Position numbers and translations under genes: made by a program
The notes under the pieces: generated by a model
What the model saw: the letters and a program-made list of their open reading frames with translations, nothing else
Database searches by the model: none
What the model was told of the DNA's origin: nothing
Shown: positions 7,711-16,848 of the stretch, one piece after another
Layout of the letters: each line of letters starts with the position of its first letter
Position numbering within the stretch: the first letter of the stretch is position 1
Origin: Lachnospiraceae bacterium
Lineage (GTDB): Bacteria; Bacillota; Clostridia; Lachnospirales; Lachnospiraceae
Direction: 5' to 3'
Assembly: GCA_910575035.1 (NCBI GenBank)
Contig: CAJTDL010000021.1
Location: forward strand, 35,065-99,064
Length of the DNA: 64,000 nt

Positions 7711-10044
7711 TTATCCCCTTGTCCTCTCAATATCAATCACACCCTCCACCTGCCGGATCTTCCCCACCAGGCTGACAAGCTCATCCCTCCCTTTTGTCCC
7801 AAAAGCAATGGTGATTGTAGCAATCCCCTGCTTACTGGTATTGGAATGGATTGCATTAATATCAATCTGGCATTCCGTCAGCACCTTTGTAATATCCACA
7901 AGCAGCCCTACACGGTTATTCCCATAAATCTTGATCTCCGCCATATACTGCCCGTCTTCCCCTTCTGTCTTCTGCCATTCCGCATCCAACAGCCTTGCCC
8001 GCTCCACCTCTGTAAGATTGATGATATTGATACAGTCCGTCCGATGGATGGAAACGCCTCTCCCCCTGGTAACAAACCCTACAATCTCATCTCCTGGCAC
8101 CGGCGCACAGCACCGGGAGAAACGCACAGCCATATCATCAATGCCCTTCACCACGATCCCGCTTTTCGAATAAGGCCTGGCTTTCCTCTCCTTATCCCCA
8201 TTTCCAGCAGCAGAAGGAGCTTCCCCGTCATTTCTAAGCTTTGCTAAAATATCCTCATCCGTCAGAATGCGCTTATGTTCCTTCCGGTAATATTCCTGCA
8301 TCTTATTGATGATCTGCCCTTCCTTCAATCCCCCATGCCCCAGGGCAGCCAGCACAGACTCCCAATCACGGAACCCATATTTGCGCATAATCCGGCTCTG
8401 ATAAGATGCCTGGTTCAAATCTGGCCAATTGATATTCTTGCTCTTACAATACTGTATTAATAATTCCTTCCCCCTGGAAATATTCTCTTCCTTAAATTCA
8501 CTGCGGAACCACTGGTTGATCTTATTCTTTGCCTGTGTACTCTTCACAATATTCAGCCAATCCCTGCTGGGTCCTCTGGAATTCTGGGAAGTCAGCACCT
8601 CAATCCGGTCACCATTCTGAATCACATAATCAATATTCACCAGCTTGCCATTTACCTTGGCGCCAATCATCTTATTCCCTACTGCAGTATGGATATTATA
8701 GGCAAAATCAATGGGTGTAGAGCCATTCGGCAGGTTCTTCACATCCCCGGAAGGGGTAAAACAGAACACCGTGTCCGCAAACAGATCCAAGTCGCTTTTC
8801 AAAAGGTTCATAAATTCCCGATTGTCCGACATATCCCGCTGCCATTCCAGGATCTGCTTCAGCCAGCTCAGCTTTTCCTCTTCCTGGCTCTTTTCTGAAA
8901 CTTTATTCCCATTGGAGGCTTCCTTATACTTCCAATGGGCAGCAATCCCATATTCTGCCGTACGGTGCATTTCGTAGGTACGGATCTGTATTTCAAAGGG
9001 CTGCCCAGTGGGCCCAATCAACGTAGTATGCAGCGACTGGTACATATTTGGCTTCGGCATAGCAATATAATCCTTAAACCTCCCTGGGATTGGCTTATAT
9101 TTCTCATGGATCACCCCCAGCACCGCATAACAGTCCATCACGGAATTTACCAGCACACGGATGGCAAACAGGTCATAAATCTGATCCAGCGTCTTATCCT
9201 GGTTGATCATTTTCTTATATATACTGAAAAAATGCTTGGCGCGCCCATCAATGGAAGCCTGGAGCCCGGCATCACTGATGTAACCTGTCACATCCTCCAC
9301 CAATTGGGAAATATATTCCTCCCGCACACTTTTGCGGACTGCCACCTTTTCCACCAGGTCATAGTAAGCTTCTGGCTCTAAATACTTCAAGGACAGGTCA
9401 TCCAGCTCAATCTTCACCTTAGAAATCCCCAGCCTCTGGGCAATAGGCGCATAAATATCCATGGTTTCCCTGGCCTTTTCCTTCTGCTTCTCTGGCTTCA
9501 TATATTTTAATGTACGCATATTATGAAGCCGATCCGCCAGCTTGATCAAGATTACCCGGATGTCCTTTGCCATAGCCAGAAACATCTTCCGCAGATTTTC
9601 CGCCTGCACCTCTACCTTATCTGCCTTATATGACAATTTACCCAGTTTCGTGACCCCATCCACCAAAAGCGCCACTTCCTCACTGAACTCCTGGGCAATT
9701 TCTTCCTCTGTCATAACTGTATCCTCAACCACATCGTGGAGAATCCCTGCAACAATGGTTTCCTTATCCAGTTCCAGCTCTGCCAGGATGATCGCCACGC
9801 AAAGGGGATGGATAATATAGGCCTCCCCAGACTTACGCACCTGCCCCTTGTGAGCCTCGTCAGCAATCTTGTATGCCTTATCAATCAGAGAAATATCCGC
9901 GGATGGGTGATACCGCCTCACACTGGCAATCAAGTCCTCATACAGGCTCTCTGGGCTCACAAACTCCTTGGTGGGTTTAATATGGCCATTTTGCATTGCC
10001 ATTTCTTCCTGTTCTTCCCGTTCAATCTTTTTCATATCTTCCAT
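7711..10044 (-). CDS. relA: Bifunctional (p)ppGpp synthetase/hydrolase, RelA/SpoT family
   Basis: About 777 residues with the full Rel layout. An HD hydrolase domain (HDVVED near residue 104) is followed by the RelA_SpoT synthetase (about 240-350, with KPNMYQSLHT), a TGS domain (VFCFTPSGDVKNLPNGSTPIDFAY), a helical/zinc-finger region (RCCAPVPGDEIVGFVTRGRGVSIHR) and a C-terminal ACT domain. It should make and degrade the stringent-response alarmone. The start at 10044 (MEDMKKIERE) sits eight bases after GGAG; the ATG two codons earlier is too close to it. It is upstream of the MBL hydrolase and hemZ on the same strand. Confidence 0.96.
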   Translation of the reverse strand: MEDMKKIEREEQEEMAMQNGHIKPTKEFVSPESLYEDLIASVRRYHPSADISLIDKAYKIADEAHKGQVRKSGEAYIIHPLCVAIILAELELDKETIVAGILHDVVEDTVMTEEEIAQEFSEEVALLVDGVTKLGKLSYKADKVEVQAENLRKMFLAMAKDIRVILIKLADRLHNMRTLKYMKPEKQKEKARETMDIYAPIAQRLGISKVKIELDDLSLKYLEPEAYYDLVEKVAVRKSVREEYISQLVEDVTGYISDAGLQASIDGRAKHFFSIYKKMINQDKTLDQIYDLFAIRVLVNSVMDCYAVLGVIHEKYKPIPGRFKDYIAMPKPNMYQSLHTTLIGPTGQPFEIQIRTYEMHRTAEYGIAAHWKYKEASNGNKVSEKSQEEEKLSWLKQILEWQRDMSDNREFMNLLKSDLDLFADTVFCFTPSGDVKNLPNGSTPIDFAYNIHTAVGNKMIGAKVNGKLVNIDYVIQNGDRIEVLTSQNSRGPSRDWLNIVKSTQAKNKINQWFRSEFKEENISRGKELLIQYCKSKNINWPDLNQASYQSRIMRKYGFRDWESVLAALGHGGLKEGQIINKMQEYYRKEHKRILTDEDILAKLRNDGEAPSAAGNGDKERKARPYSKSGIVVKGIDDMAVRFSRCCAPVPGDEIVGFVTRGRGVSIHRTDCINIINLTEVERARLLDAEWQKTEGEDGQYMAEIKIYGNNRVGLLVDITKVLTECQIDINAIHSNTSKQGIATITIAFGTKGRDELVSLVGKIRQVEGVIDIERTRG

Positions 10045-10124
10045 AGGCATTTCTCCGTCTTATAGCTCTTGCGCTGTTATCTTCATTTCATTTTTCGTAA
10101 TAAGCTACATTATAATACATTTTT

Positions 10125-11039
10125 CTAAAATTGCAACGATTTCTTGTATCTTTGCAGGGTTTTTCCCTGATTTTCCACTTCTTCAAACCAGGAAAATCCC
10201 AATTTTTCCGCCAAATGAATGGAAATTTCATTGCCCTTTTCAATCAGGCAATTGATCTCTGAAAAGCCTGTCTCCTGCCTTGCAAACTCCAAAATCCCCT
10301 GGCACAGCTCCGTAGCATATCCCTGCCTCTGGTAGGGTTTCCCCACAATATACCCCAGCTCCAGGATTGCCTCCCCATGGACATTCTGGTTATGAACGCC
10401 TGCCCTGCCAATAATATTCCCCGTAGATTTCTCCATCGCAATCCAGATCCCATATCCATAAAAACGGTACATATTCTGGATATATGCCCGGGTATATGCC
10501 TCCTCTTTCTCACGATCCTCATACATAGGCTCCAAATAGCGCGTAATGCCCTCCCCATGGTAAAGGCCATAAAGGGCGTCCAGATCATCCAGTGTCATTT
10601 CCCGCAAGATACACCGCTTTGTCTCAATCACCGTCCAGGGAATGTTATGCTTGCGTTTATACACCTGCTCCAAAAAATAAAAATCCACTTCATCAAACCC
10701 TTCAATCAGGATTTCCGGCTGGCGCAGGGATTGCCTGGGAAAAGTTGGGTTGATATATCCAATTGAAGCAAGTTCCATTCCATCAGCCATAGACAATATC
10801 CGGTCTGTGGCAGCAATCAGTAGGCACTCTTTTGCAGAAAGGTGATGCAGGGACAGGATGGCCTGCAGCATTTCCGAAGTTGCGGCCTGGAAGGCATCCA
10901 GGTTAATAGCTTGGATCCCATGATGGGGAAGATTATCCAAAAGCTCAGCCAGGGCGTCTTCCAAGACAAAACGCTCTGGATCCTGGGGACGGGATATGTT
11001 TAAGTCTTGTAGGGAAAAAAGGACTCCTTTTAAATGCAT
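10125..11039 (-). CDS. GNAT acetyltransferase with degenerate HAD-like N-terminal domain
   Basis: 304 residues in two parts. Residues 1-~135 resemble an HAD/beta-phosphoglucomutase fold (MHLKGVLFSLQDL..., a cap-like helical segment, IGYINP) but lack the DxDx(T/V) nucleophile motif. Residues ~140-304 are a RimJ-type GNAT domain (LREMTLDDLDALYGLY, GIWIAMEKSTGNIIGRAGV, GKPYQRQGYATEL). The ATG at 11039 has GGAGGTG seven bases upstream. The frame's apparent 5' extension runs into the mobile repeat at 11061. Acetyl acceptor unknown. Confidence 0.8.
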   Translation of the reverse strand: MHLKGVLFSLQDLNISRPQDPERFVLEDALAELLDNLPHHGIQAINLDAFQAATSEMLQAILSLHHLSAKECLLIAATDRILSMADGMELASIGYINPTFPRQSLRQPEILIEGFDEVDFYFLEQVYKRKHNIPWTVIETKRCILREMTLDDLDALYGLYHGEGITRYLEPMYEDREKEEAYTRAYIQNMYRFYGYGIWIAMEKSTGNIIGRAGVHNQNVHGEAILELGYIVGKPYQRQGYATELCQGILEFARQETGFSEINCLIEKGNEISIHLAEKLGFSWFEEVENQGKTLQRYKKSLQF

Positions 11040-11060
11040 GTCGGCACCTCCGCAGATTTC

Positions 11061-11728
11061 GTTACTATTCACGGCCTTGGAGCCACTCATAACAATAATT
11101 CGGGGCGATATTTAAAGTTCTGTTTCGCAAAAAACTCCCCTCACTCCCGAATTATATTCTCACGGAATGCGCAGTTCAGCATATTCCTGGGCCATGAATC
11201 AATGTCAGTAATTTAAGGGATTTTTCAGGTTGGCGATGGGAGTTGGCCACACCGTTTGTGTGGACGCAGGGGTGGCTTCGCGGCCGTCTGGATGGGCACG
11301 AAGGTGGCTATGCGGTCGTCAGGGTAAGGCTAAGAAATGATTTCTGGCCCTCAGTTAATGGTATTAGCCATGGAACAGTGTCCGTTAGCTTAATTGTTCG
11401 GTTCCGCACAGGGACTAAGCAAAATCCTGTAAAAAAACAACTGACAAGCCTATCGGCTGTTCCTTTAACCACCAAAGAGCCGGACACATGCCAGAGGCAG
11501 CGTTTTTCATACTGGGATACCCAACCCCCTCCTGTAGGCGCAAGCCTTTTCCCAGCTTACAGGCACCGAAAACCCCGGCTCCTCCCTGACGGCCTACAAT
11601 CCATCCCCCAGTAGCTTTACCCCCTGACTCCACCATGCCTTTCGCCTCCTCCCTGACGGCCCCTAATCCATCCCTTCGTTGCCTGCTGAAAAACCCTTAA
11701 GTTACTGACATTGGCCATGAATAGTAAC
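11061..11728. mobile_element. MITE-like non-coding element, copy A, with 8-bp target duplication
   Basis: 668-bp insertion with terminal inverted repeats GTTACTATTCACGGCC / GGCCATGAATAGTAAC. The flanks carry the same octamer CAGATTTC on both sides (11053-11060 and 11729-11736), a target-site duplication. It contains no credible coding frame but many inverted repeats. The first ~160 bp is a module also found, inverted, at the right end of copy B (22659-23125), about 85% identical by eye. The right part matches copy C near 37090-37220. It sits ~22 bp upstream of the GNAT start. Confidence 0.75.
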
Positions 11729-11761
11729 CAGATTTCTATGCAACATAGAATACCATATTAG

Positions 11762-11787
11762 AAAAAGACCGTCAATCGACAGTCTTT
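11762..11787 (-). terminator. Terminator of the PadR-PspC operon
   Basis: Ten-pair stem AAAGACTGTC/GACGGTCTTT with a four-base loop and a T5 tail on the minus strand, downstream of the pspC-like gene. Confidence 0.75.
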
Positions 11788-11909
11788 CCTTTCATATCCT
11801 TTATTACAAAATATGCATATACCCTTCCTAATATGTGCCTTAGCGAATATAGGCCTTGGGGCACATGCTGAATCATTGCATACGCCCTTTTTAGCCGCCC
11901 TTCACCTCC

Positions 11910-12095
11910 TTAAAATTCCTCTGGCATAATAACCGCTGCCACCAGATACACAATAATCCCTGTAGTAGTACACCCTAACAGCACAAACAGCAGCCGCAAA
12001 ATCGTAGGGTCAATATTAAAATATTCTCCAATCCCCCCGCACACTCCACAAATCACACGATTCTTACTAGACTTAAACAATCTTTTTGGTCCCAT
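11910..12095 (-). CDS. PspC-domain membrane protein
   Basis: 61 residues, essentially one PspC domain. A basic N-terminus (KRLFKSSKNRVICGVCGGIGEYFNIDPT) precedes one hydrophobic span (about 30-57). Small PspC proteins are linked to envelope-stress responses. It is last in the PadR/DUF1700/DUF4097 operon, 41 bp after the DUF4097 gene, and is followed by a terminator. Confidence 0.9.
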   Translation of the reverse strand: MGPKRLFKSSKNRVICGVCGGIGEYFNIDPTILRLLFVLLGCTTTGIIVYLVAAVIMPEEF

Positions 12096-12136
12096 AATAA
12101 ACTCCTTTCTTATTGCAAAATCACCTGTCCGCTCTC

Positions 12137-13228
12137 TTATTCAGAAAAGCCGACATCAACAGTTCCCATGCCGCATTCCACATTTATTTTCCTGCCTCCC
12201 GGGTTTTCAATCTTCTTTTCCCCAGCAATGCCTCTGAAACTAGTATCTCCAACATCAACTATGCCTACACCGCACTTTATGTTAAAGTTGTAATCTGTTT
12301 CCTTTCCCTCTAAAACAGTGCTCACTGCGCCCACGCCGCATTTTATGTTGGTTTTTTCCGCACCGCTTATCTTATCTGTGTATATTTCCCCAGCACCTGC
12401 AGACATCTTTAAATTCTCAGTCTCTATTTCTCCAAAAGTGCATGTTCCAGCAGACAGCTCCACATCCAGTTCCTTTGCAGCGGTTAATTTCCCCGAAACG
12501 ACACATTCCCCTTCCTTTACAGTAATACCAATTTCCTCTGCTGTCAATGGCATATCTATGTAAATGCTGCCATACTCCTGCTTCAGCTCCACTTTTTCCA
12601 ACCATAGATTTTCTATCATATTCCAGGGAAGGTAAATCATAATCTGCGTGTTGCCAGTATGATGGGTATTGGTTCCATGCTGCTGTTCTTCCACATGAAG
12701 GGTATCCCCCTCCATATAAATAGCGATATCGCGCATATGCTCATCCTTTAGGTAAGCCGCCTCTACATAAATATCATCCCTCCCATCGTCTTCGCTCCCG
12801 ATAACACTGATTACCCCGCTATTTGCCTCCACCTTTATTTCCTTGACATCCTCCCAAGGGAAATGCGTGCCCTCAGACGCAAAATTTTCCGCTGTTTCCG
12901 CAGTCCCTTGCGCAATTTCCTCTGCGATCCCATTGTCTTTTCCCAGAACAACGCCTTCTTCTATATAATCCTCTGTATACTGCTCTATATAATCCTCCAG
13001 CTCCTGTTCAAAATCCTCCGTTTCTACTGCTTGTGCTTCTGTTTCGGAACTGTCTCTATGGATAAATGGAAACATCGGCCATGATTCAATAGAAAAATTA
13101 TCTATTTCCACTTTTTCCCAAAAATCAGGGAAGCTGAACCCAATGCCGAAGCTGACCGCGCAGAACGCGCATCCCAAAATAACCAGTACCGCCGCCACAA
13201 TCAACGCTGCCTTTGAAAAAGTCTTCAT
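12137..13228 (-). CDS. DUF4097-family adhesin-like beta-strand protein
   Basis: 363 residues: an N-terminal membrane anchor (about 7-30), an acidic Glu/Thr-rich linker (50-115), then a beta-repeat domain with recurring strand/turn units (VEANSGVISVIGSE, VKCGVGAVSTVLEG, VECGMGTVDVGF), the DUF4097 pattern. Such proteins pair with PspC and DUF1700 and resemble LiaX-like envelope-stress effectors. The start at 13228 is supported by AAAGGAG and by the ATGA overlap with the upstream stop. Confidence 0.85.
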   Translation of the reverse strand: MKTFSKAALIVAAVLVILGCAFCAVSFGIGFSFPDFWEKVEIDNFSIESWPMFPFIHRDSSETEAQAVETEDFEQELEDYIEQYTEDYIEEGVVLGKDNGIAEEIAQGTAETAENFASEGTHFPWEDVKEIKVEANSGVISVIGSEDDGRDDIYVEAAYLKDEHMRDIAIYMEGDTLHVEEQQHGTNTHHTGNTQIMIYLPWNMIENLWLEKVELKQEYGSIYIDMPLTAEEIGITVKEGECVVSGKLTAAKELDVELSAGTCTFGEIETENLKMSAGAGEIYTDKISGAEKTNIKCGVGAVSTVLEGKETDYNFNIKCGVGIVDVGDTSFRGIAGEKKIENPGGRKINVECGMGTVDVGFSE

Positions 13229-14385
13229 ATCCTTTGCTCCTTTCTGGAAAAGAACCCTCTCCATAATCCTTTCACTGCCCTGCAAAGCCACGGAATCAGC
13301 TTACTGCATATCCAGACGCAAAGAAGGGTGCACAAAACCGCCAAGGCCAATATCAGCATCCCAACACCGCTTAAGGCAAATCCTATGCCGAGGCTTCCTG
13401 CAGCCATCTGCCCAATCCCAACGCCAAAAAGAATGCCGCCAACCATGAAAAAAGATACTGTAACACAGACTGCAGCCACTGCAATGGCAAAAACCGTGCC
13501 CAAAACCCCTCCAATAAGGCTTAGCCAAACTGGGCTTGTTAATACAGCAATCGCTATAAGCAGCACAACCTTCAATGCCTGGTTCCCACTATACGTAGAT
13601 TCGCTGCCATTCCTGTAGGAGCTTCCATAAGACGCATCATTACCACTTTTATAAGAACTATGATTGCCCTCCCTGTAAGGCTCCTCATAGGAAGCGCTGC
13701 TGTCATTACCGTAAGGCTCCTCATAGGAAGCACCGCCGCTATTTCTATAAGGATCATCATAGGAAGCGCTGCTACTATTCCCGTAAGAATCCTCATAAGA
13801 AGCGCCGCTATCTCCATAAGGGCTTCTGTAGGAGGCAGGGCTTCCATCCCCATAGCCGGAAGCTTCCCCATTGCCATAGTCATTTTGGTAACTGGGATGC
13901 TCCTCCTTCTCATATGCATTCTGATTATTGGGCGTTTCTCCATTTTCATACCGATTCCCAAAGCCGTGGGTACCGCCGTTCCCCAATACATCCTGACAGT
14001 TTGGCGTTTTTTCGTTTCCATATGCATTTCTATCATTGGGCTCGTTCTCCCCGTAATAGGGCCTGCCATCTGCAGCTGCGCCTTCCGGCTGTTCCTGGGA
14101 TGAGGCTCCGCGAATATTGAGTTCCTGCCGGTCCTGGAACCTGCTGTCTGTAAAGCCATGCTCCGTATACTCTCCCATGCCGCTCCCTGCCTCCATCCCG
14201 AGGTCTGCCTTAATGGTAGCGGCAACCTTCTGGGGGGATTCCAACTCCCTTAAGATCCTCTCTTCATTCTCTGTCCCCGCATCTTCAAAATAACTTTGAT
14301 AGTAAGACAGAGCTTCTTGCTTTTCTTCCTGCGGTACATCTTCCAACAGCATTTCCAGCTGCCTTATAAAATCATCTCTGCTCAT
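13225..14385 (-). CDS. DUF1700-family membrane protein with Tyr/Ser/Gly repeat linker
   Basis: 386 residues. Residues 1-~65 are the DUF1700 helical domain (MSRDDFIRQLEMLLEDVPQ, YYQSYFEDAG). A long polar low-complexity linker (about 75-275) is built from repeats of the form SASYEEPYGND/GNSSSASYDDPYR. The C-terminus has several hydrophobic spans (about 275-370). It overlaps PadR upstream and the DUF4097 gene downstream by 4 nt each. DUF1700 proteins are standard partners of PadR regulators. The linker repeats are also repetitive in DNA and could vary in length between strains. Confidence 0.85.
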   Translation of the reverse strand: MSRDDFIRQLEMLLEDVPQEEKQEALSYYQSYFEDAGTENEERILRELESPQKVAATIKADLGMEAGSGMGEYTEHGFTDSRFQDRQELNIRGASSQEQPEGAAADGRPYYGENEPNDRNAYGNEKTPNCQDVLGNGGTHGFGNRYENGETPNNQNAYEKEEHPSYQNDYGNGEASGYGDGSPASYRSPYGDSGASYEDSYGNSSSASYDDPYRNSGGASYEEPYGNDSSASYEEPYREGNHSSYKSGNDASYGSSYRNGSESTYSGNQALKVVLLIAIAVLTSPVWLSLIGGVLGTVFAIAVAAVCVTVSFFMVGGILFGVGIGQMAAGSLGIGFALSGVGMLILALAVLCTLLCVWICSKLIPWLCRAVKGLWRGFFSRKEQRI

Positions 14386-14705
14386 GCTAACTCTCCTCCC
14401 GAAAATAACATTGTAATTTTAGAAGAATAATTCACCCATTCGGAACGGTACAGATTCAACTGTGCAAGGCCTTGGGCAGTGATCTTATAATACCTGCGGT
14501 TCCTGCCCCCGCATTCCACGTCATAGACCTCCAGGCAGCCATCCTTCTGCAGGCGCCGCAGCACCGGATACAGCGTGGACTCAGATACCTCGATTGCCTT
14601 ACGCACATCCTGGGTGATTTTATAACCATATGTGCCCTCTTCTTCCTTGCACACAACCGCTAAGACAATTGCGTCCAGAAGAGCCGCACCCGTGTTAAAT
14701 ACCAT
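14382..14705 (-). CDS. PadR-family transcriptional regulator
   Basis: 107-residue winged-helix repressor: GTYGYKITQDVRKAIEVSESTLYPVLRRLQKDGCLEVYDVECGGRNRRYYKIT is the canonical PadR core with the RYYxIT wing. It is the first gene of a four-gene operon (PadR, DUF1700, DUF4097, PspC) with 4-nt overlaps. It probably represses its own promoter at 14774-14802. Confidence 0.93.
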   Translation of the reverse strand: MVFNTGAALLDAIVLAVVCKEEEGTYGYKITQDVRKAIEVSESTLYPVLRRLQKDGCLEVYDVECGGRNRRYYKITAQGLAQLNLYRSEWVNYSSKITMLFSGGELA

Positions 14706-14773
14706 GCCATCACTCCTTTATCCTCTGCTATAACGAGATATTATTTTTTATGTATTACTATTTTATATTTAAT

Positions 14774-14802
14774 ACTATACATCGTATAATATTATTTGTC
14801 AA
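14774..14802 (-). promoter_or_regulatory. PadR-operon promoter with internal palindromic operator
   Basis: Near-consensus minus-strand promoter TTGACA-N17-TATAGT (-35 at 14797-14802, -10 at 14774-14779). A perfect palindrome TATAC-ATC-GTATA (14776-14788) overlaps the -10, well placed for PadR repression. Confidence 0.7.
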
Positions 14803-15094
14803 CAATTATTTTTTAAAATGGAAGATTGTGGCAGGTAAAACATAGCGGAGCCTAAATGGTGTGTACTGCTTTATTGGGGATAAGGCGGCAGATGGGGGGT
14901 TGGGGGAAGTGGGGGAATTATACTCTGGACTTCGGACGCTGGATGAAAAAGCTTTTGCATCCAGCTGGTATTGGATAACGATAAGATGATAAAATGCAGG
15001 ATCCATGGGGAAGCAGGCACCGTTTTATTGGGTATTTTTTCATTGGCAAGACGGATTCTTGACAACGCCGTATTGGCTAGGGCTTGAAAAATGA

Positions 15095-15123
15095 AATTCC
15101 CCGTAGCAGATCTACGGGGAATT
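15095..15123. terminator. Symmetric hairpin, possible bidirectional terminator
   Basis: Perfect 12-bp stem AATTCCCCGTAG/CTACGGGGAATT with a 5-base loop. T-rich sequence follows on either side: TTATTTTTT downstream on plus, TCATTTTTC on minus. Confidence 0.45.
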
Positions 15124-15299
15124 AGAGCTTATTTTTTATTTAACGCAGCAAATGGGCGGATAAACCTCATGCAAATTTGAAAATGCATCTAACAGAAAGC
15201 ATCTATATAAACATGCTCTATTGTACTGGCACACTGATATTTAAAATAACAGTGCTGAATATATCATCACTCTGCAAGGCAGAGGAAGGAGGCGATACG

Positions 15300-15383
15300 G
15301 TGGCATCGTTGGCTGACGGCAACGCGGCACTGGCGCAAATCGCAGGTGCTGTGTTCACCGTTATTTATGCAATGTTGTACTAG
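15300..15383 (+). CDS. Candidate 27-residue hydrophobic peptide
   Basis: GTG start with a strong AAGGAGG seven bases upstream. The peptide begins VASLADGNAALAQ; the half from Ile14 on is strongly hydrophobic and ends YAMLY. It could be a small membrane peptide. No family recognised. The frame is open upstream, so a longer product cannot be excluded. Confidence 0.3.
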   Translation: MASLADGNAALAQIAGAVFTVIYAMLY

Positions 15384-15681
15384 TATAATCCGCACTAAAT
15401 ACCTTAATGTTTGGCGCAGAATATTTTTCTGAGAGTGCTGCTCACAAACGCAGACGTAGTGATGGCTACGCTAAGGCCTGGGAAGCAGTGCTATCTGGAA
15501 ACTAGGCAAACGAAAATGCCAGTTATTTATTGGACGATGTACTAATGTATCTGCAGGCCTATATTTCACTAATTTTTCCGTTTCCCAGCCAGCCGGATGC
15601 AGAAGCTTTTCCCTGCTGCGGCTCCGGTCTCCGAATCGCCCAAAAATCCCCCACCCCCAGATATTAACACAACAAATATCC

Positions 15682-16848
15682 CTATTCCCAATTCAGCAAA
15701 GAAATATCTACCCGAAACACCTGCTGCACTTCCCGGTTATAAGTTTCAGCAAAATCTTTGTACTTGCCATACAATTCCCGATTATGCCCCCCCAACAATA
15801 GATAACTGTTCACCATATCTATTCCATAGTTCTCTTGCAGCCTTTGGGATGTTTCACGCAGATCAGCCATAAGGGCTTTTTCCACCTTTTCTTCCAAACG
15901 GTACCGTTCTGATGAGGAATTTGCCTGCCCCGTTTTTAAGCGCCCCTGTCCACGGATGCTGACCGTAACTACTGGCAGCTCCCCTTCTTCTTCAATTTCA
16001 CAGGACACCTGAATATTAGAGATTTCCACCACTTCATTTTCTGCCGGCTCACAGGTAAAACGTTCCAAAAGCCCCTGAGCCAGAAATGATTCCATAGCTT
16101 CCTTAACGGAAAGCGTCCCACGATAAGCAAAATCTGAAATCGCTGCATACCCCGTAATAACAGGCCGGTCTCCATTTTCTGTCAGGACAGGTATAAGCAA
16201 CAGCTCATCCTGGTTATGCCATTGGTTCATCAAATCCCCCATGGTAATAATTTTATTTTGCTTAAAATCCTTCTGGCTTTCTAACATTTCCTCCAAATAT
16301 TTGCCCATAGAGCCCTCCGTCTCGCTGGTCAGGCTTAATACCTCTGAGGCGGAGCTGCTTCCCAGCAGCAGGCTGGTATTTCTTGCAGAAGCCTCCCGCT
16401 GCTCCCAGGCCAATAACAGGGAGCGCAAGGTTTCCTCCTGTTTCATAAGCCCCTCCCCCAAGACAACTGCTTTCATATGGTTGTAATCCAATAAGCGATT
16501 GGTATTGTTTTCATAAGATTTTTCCACATGGTATAAATCTGCGCCTTCCAGGGATAAGGCCATTGGAGTATCCGCTGTCTTGCCCTTTTCAGAAATCTGT
16601 GCCAGATCCGGAAAGTCAAAGCTTACAATAAGGCTTTCCTGTTCTTCCTCCAGATCAATTCCCACAGCCAAGGGGAAGCTGCGCTGCTCCAGCTCAGTTG
16701 CAGAACACCCACAGCAAAATGACAGCCCCAAAGCAAATGCCAGGCAGCCGAAAGCCTTTCCAAGAGCCTTTCCCATTCTTTGTACCAACGCCCTTTGCAC
16801 AGAGGATATTCCCATTTTACAGAAAGCTTTCCCATAGATCTTTTCCAT
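15682..16848 (-). CDS. Ger(x)C-family spore germination lipoprotein
   Basis: 388 residues. The N-terminal signal ends in a lipobox-like LSFCCGC, and the mature protein starts with the family hallmark ATELEQRSFPLAVGID. The C-terminal Ger(x)C domain ends ...YKDFAETYNREVQQVFRVDISLLNWE. It is the lipoprotein subunit of a GerA-type nutrient germinant receptor in the inner spore membrane. The ATG at 16848 shares a base with the upstream TAA and is preceded by GGAGG; an upstream start would overlap the permease gene. Confidence 0.9.
   Translation of the reverse strand: MEKIYGKAFCKMGISSVQRALVQRMGKALGKAFGCLAFALGLSFCCGCSATELEQRSFPLAVGIDLEEEQESLIVSFDFPDLAQISEKGKTADTPMALSLEGADLYHVEKSYENNTNRLLDYNHMKAVVLGEGLMKQEETLRSLLLAWEQREASARNTSLLLGSSSASEVLSLTSETEGSMGKYLEEMLESQKDFKQNKIITMGDLMNQWHNQDELLLIPVLTENGDRPVITGYAAISDFAYRGTLSVKEAMESFLAQGLLERFTCEPAENEVVEISNIQVSCEIEEEGELPVVTVSIRGQGRLKTGQANSSSERYRLEEKVEKALMADLRETSQRLQENYGIDMVNSYLLLGGHNRELYGKYKDFAETYNREVQQVFRVDISLLNWE

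Larger units (their letters stand above)
14803..15681. other. Long gene-poor interval between the PadR and ger operons
   Basis: About 880 bp with no convincing long gene. It holds a hairpin GCTGGATG/CATCCAGC near 14939-14966, a strong hairpin at 15095-15123, a 27-residue ORF with a good ribosome site (15300-15383) and a 32-residue frame at 15407-15505 with none. Parts may be remnants of deleted genes. Confidence 0.5.

Noticed and set aside
13572..14225. 217-residue minus-strand frame inside the DUF1700 gene
   Set aside because: A shifted reading of the repetitive linker DNA (Met/Ile/Leu-rich repeats); the DUF1700 frame has the real start, overlaps and domain.
15407..15505. 32-residue plus-strand frame starting MFGAEYFSES
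   Set aside because: No ribosome site and no homologue recognised; mentioned only as part of the gene-poor interval.
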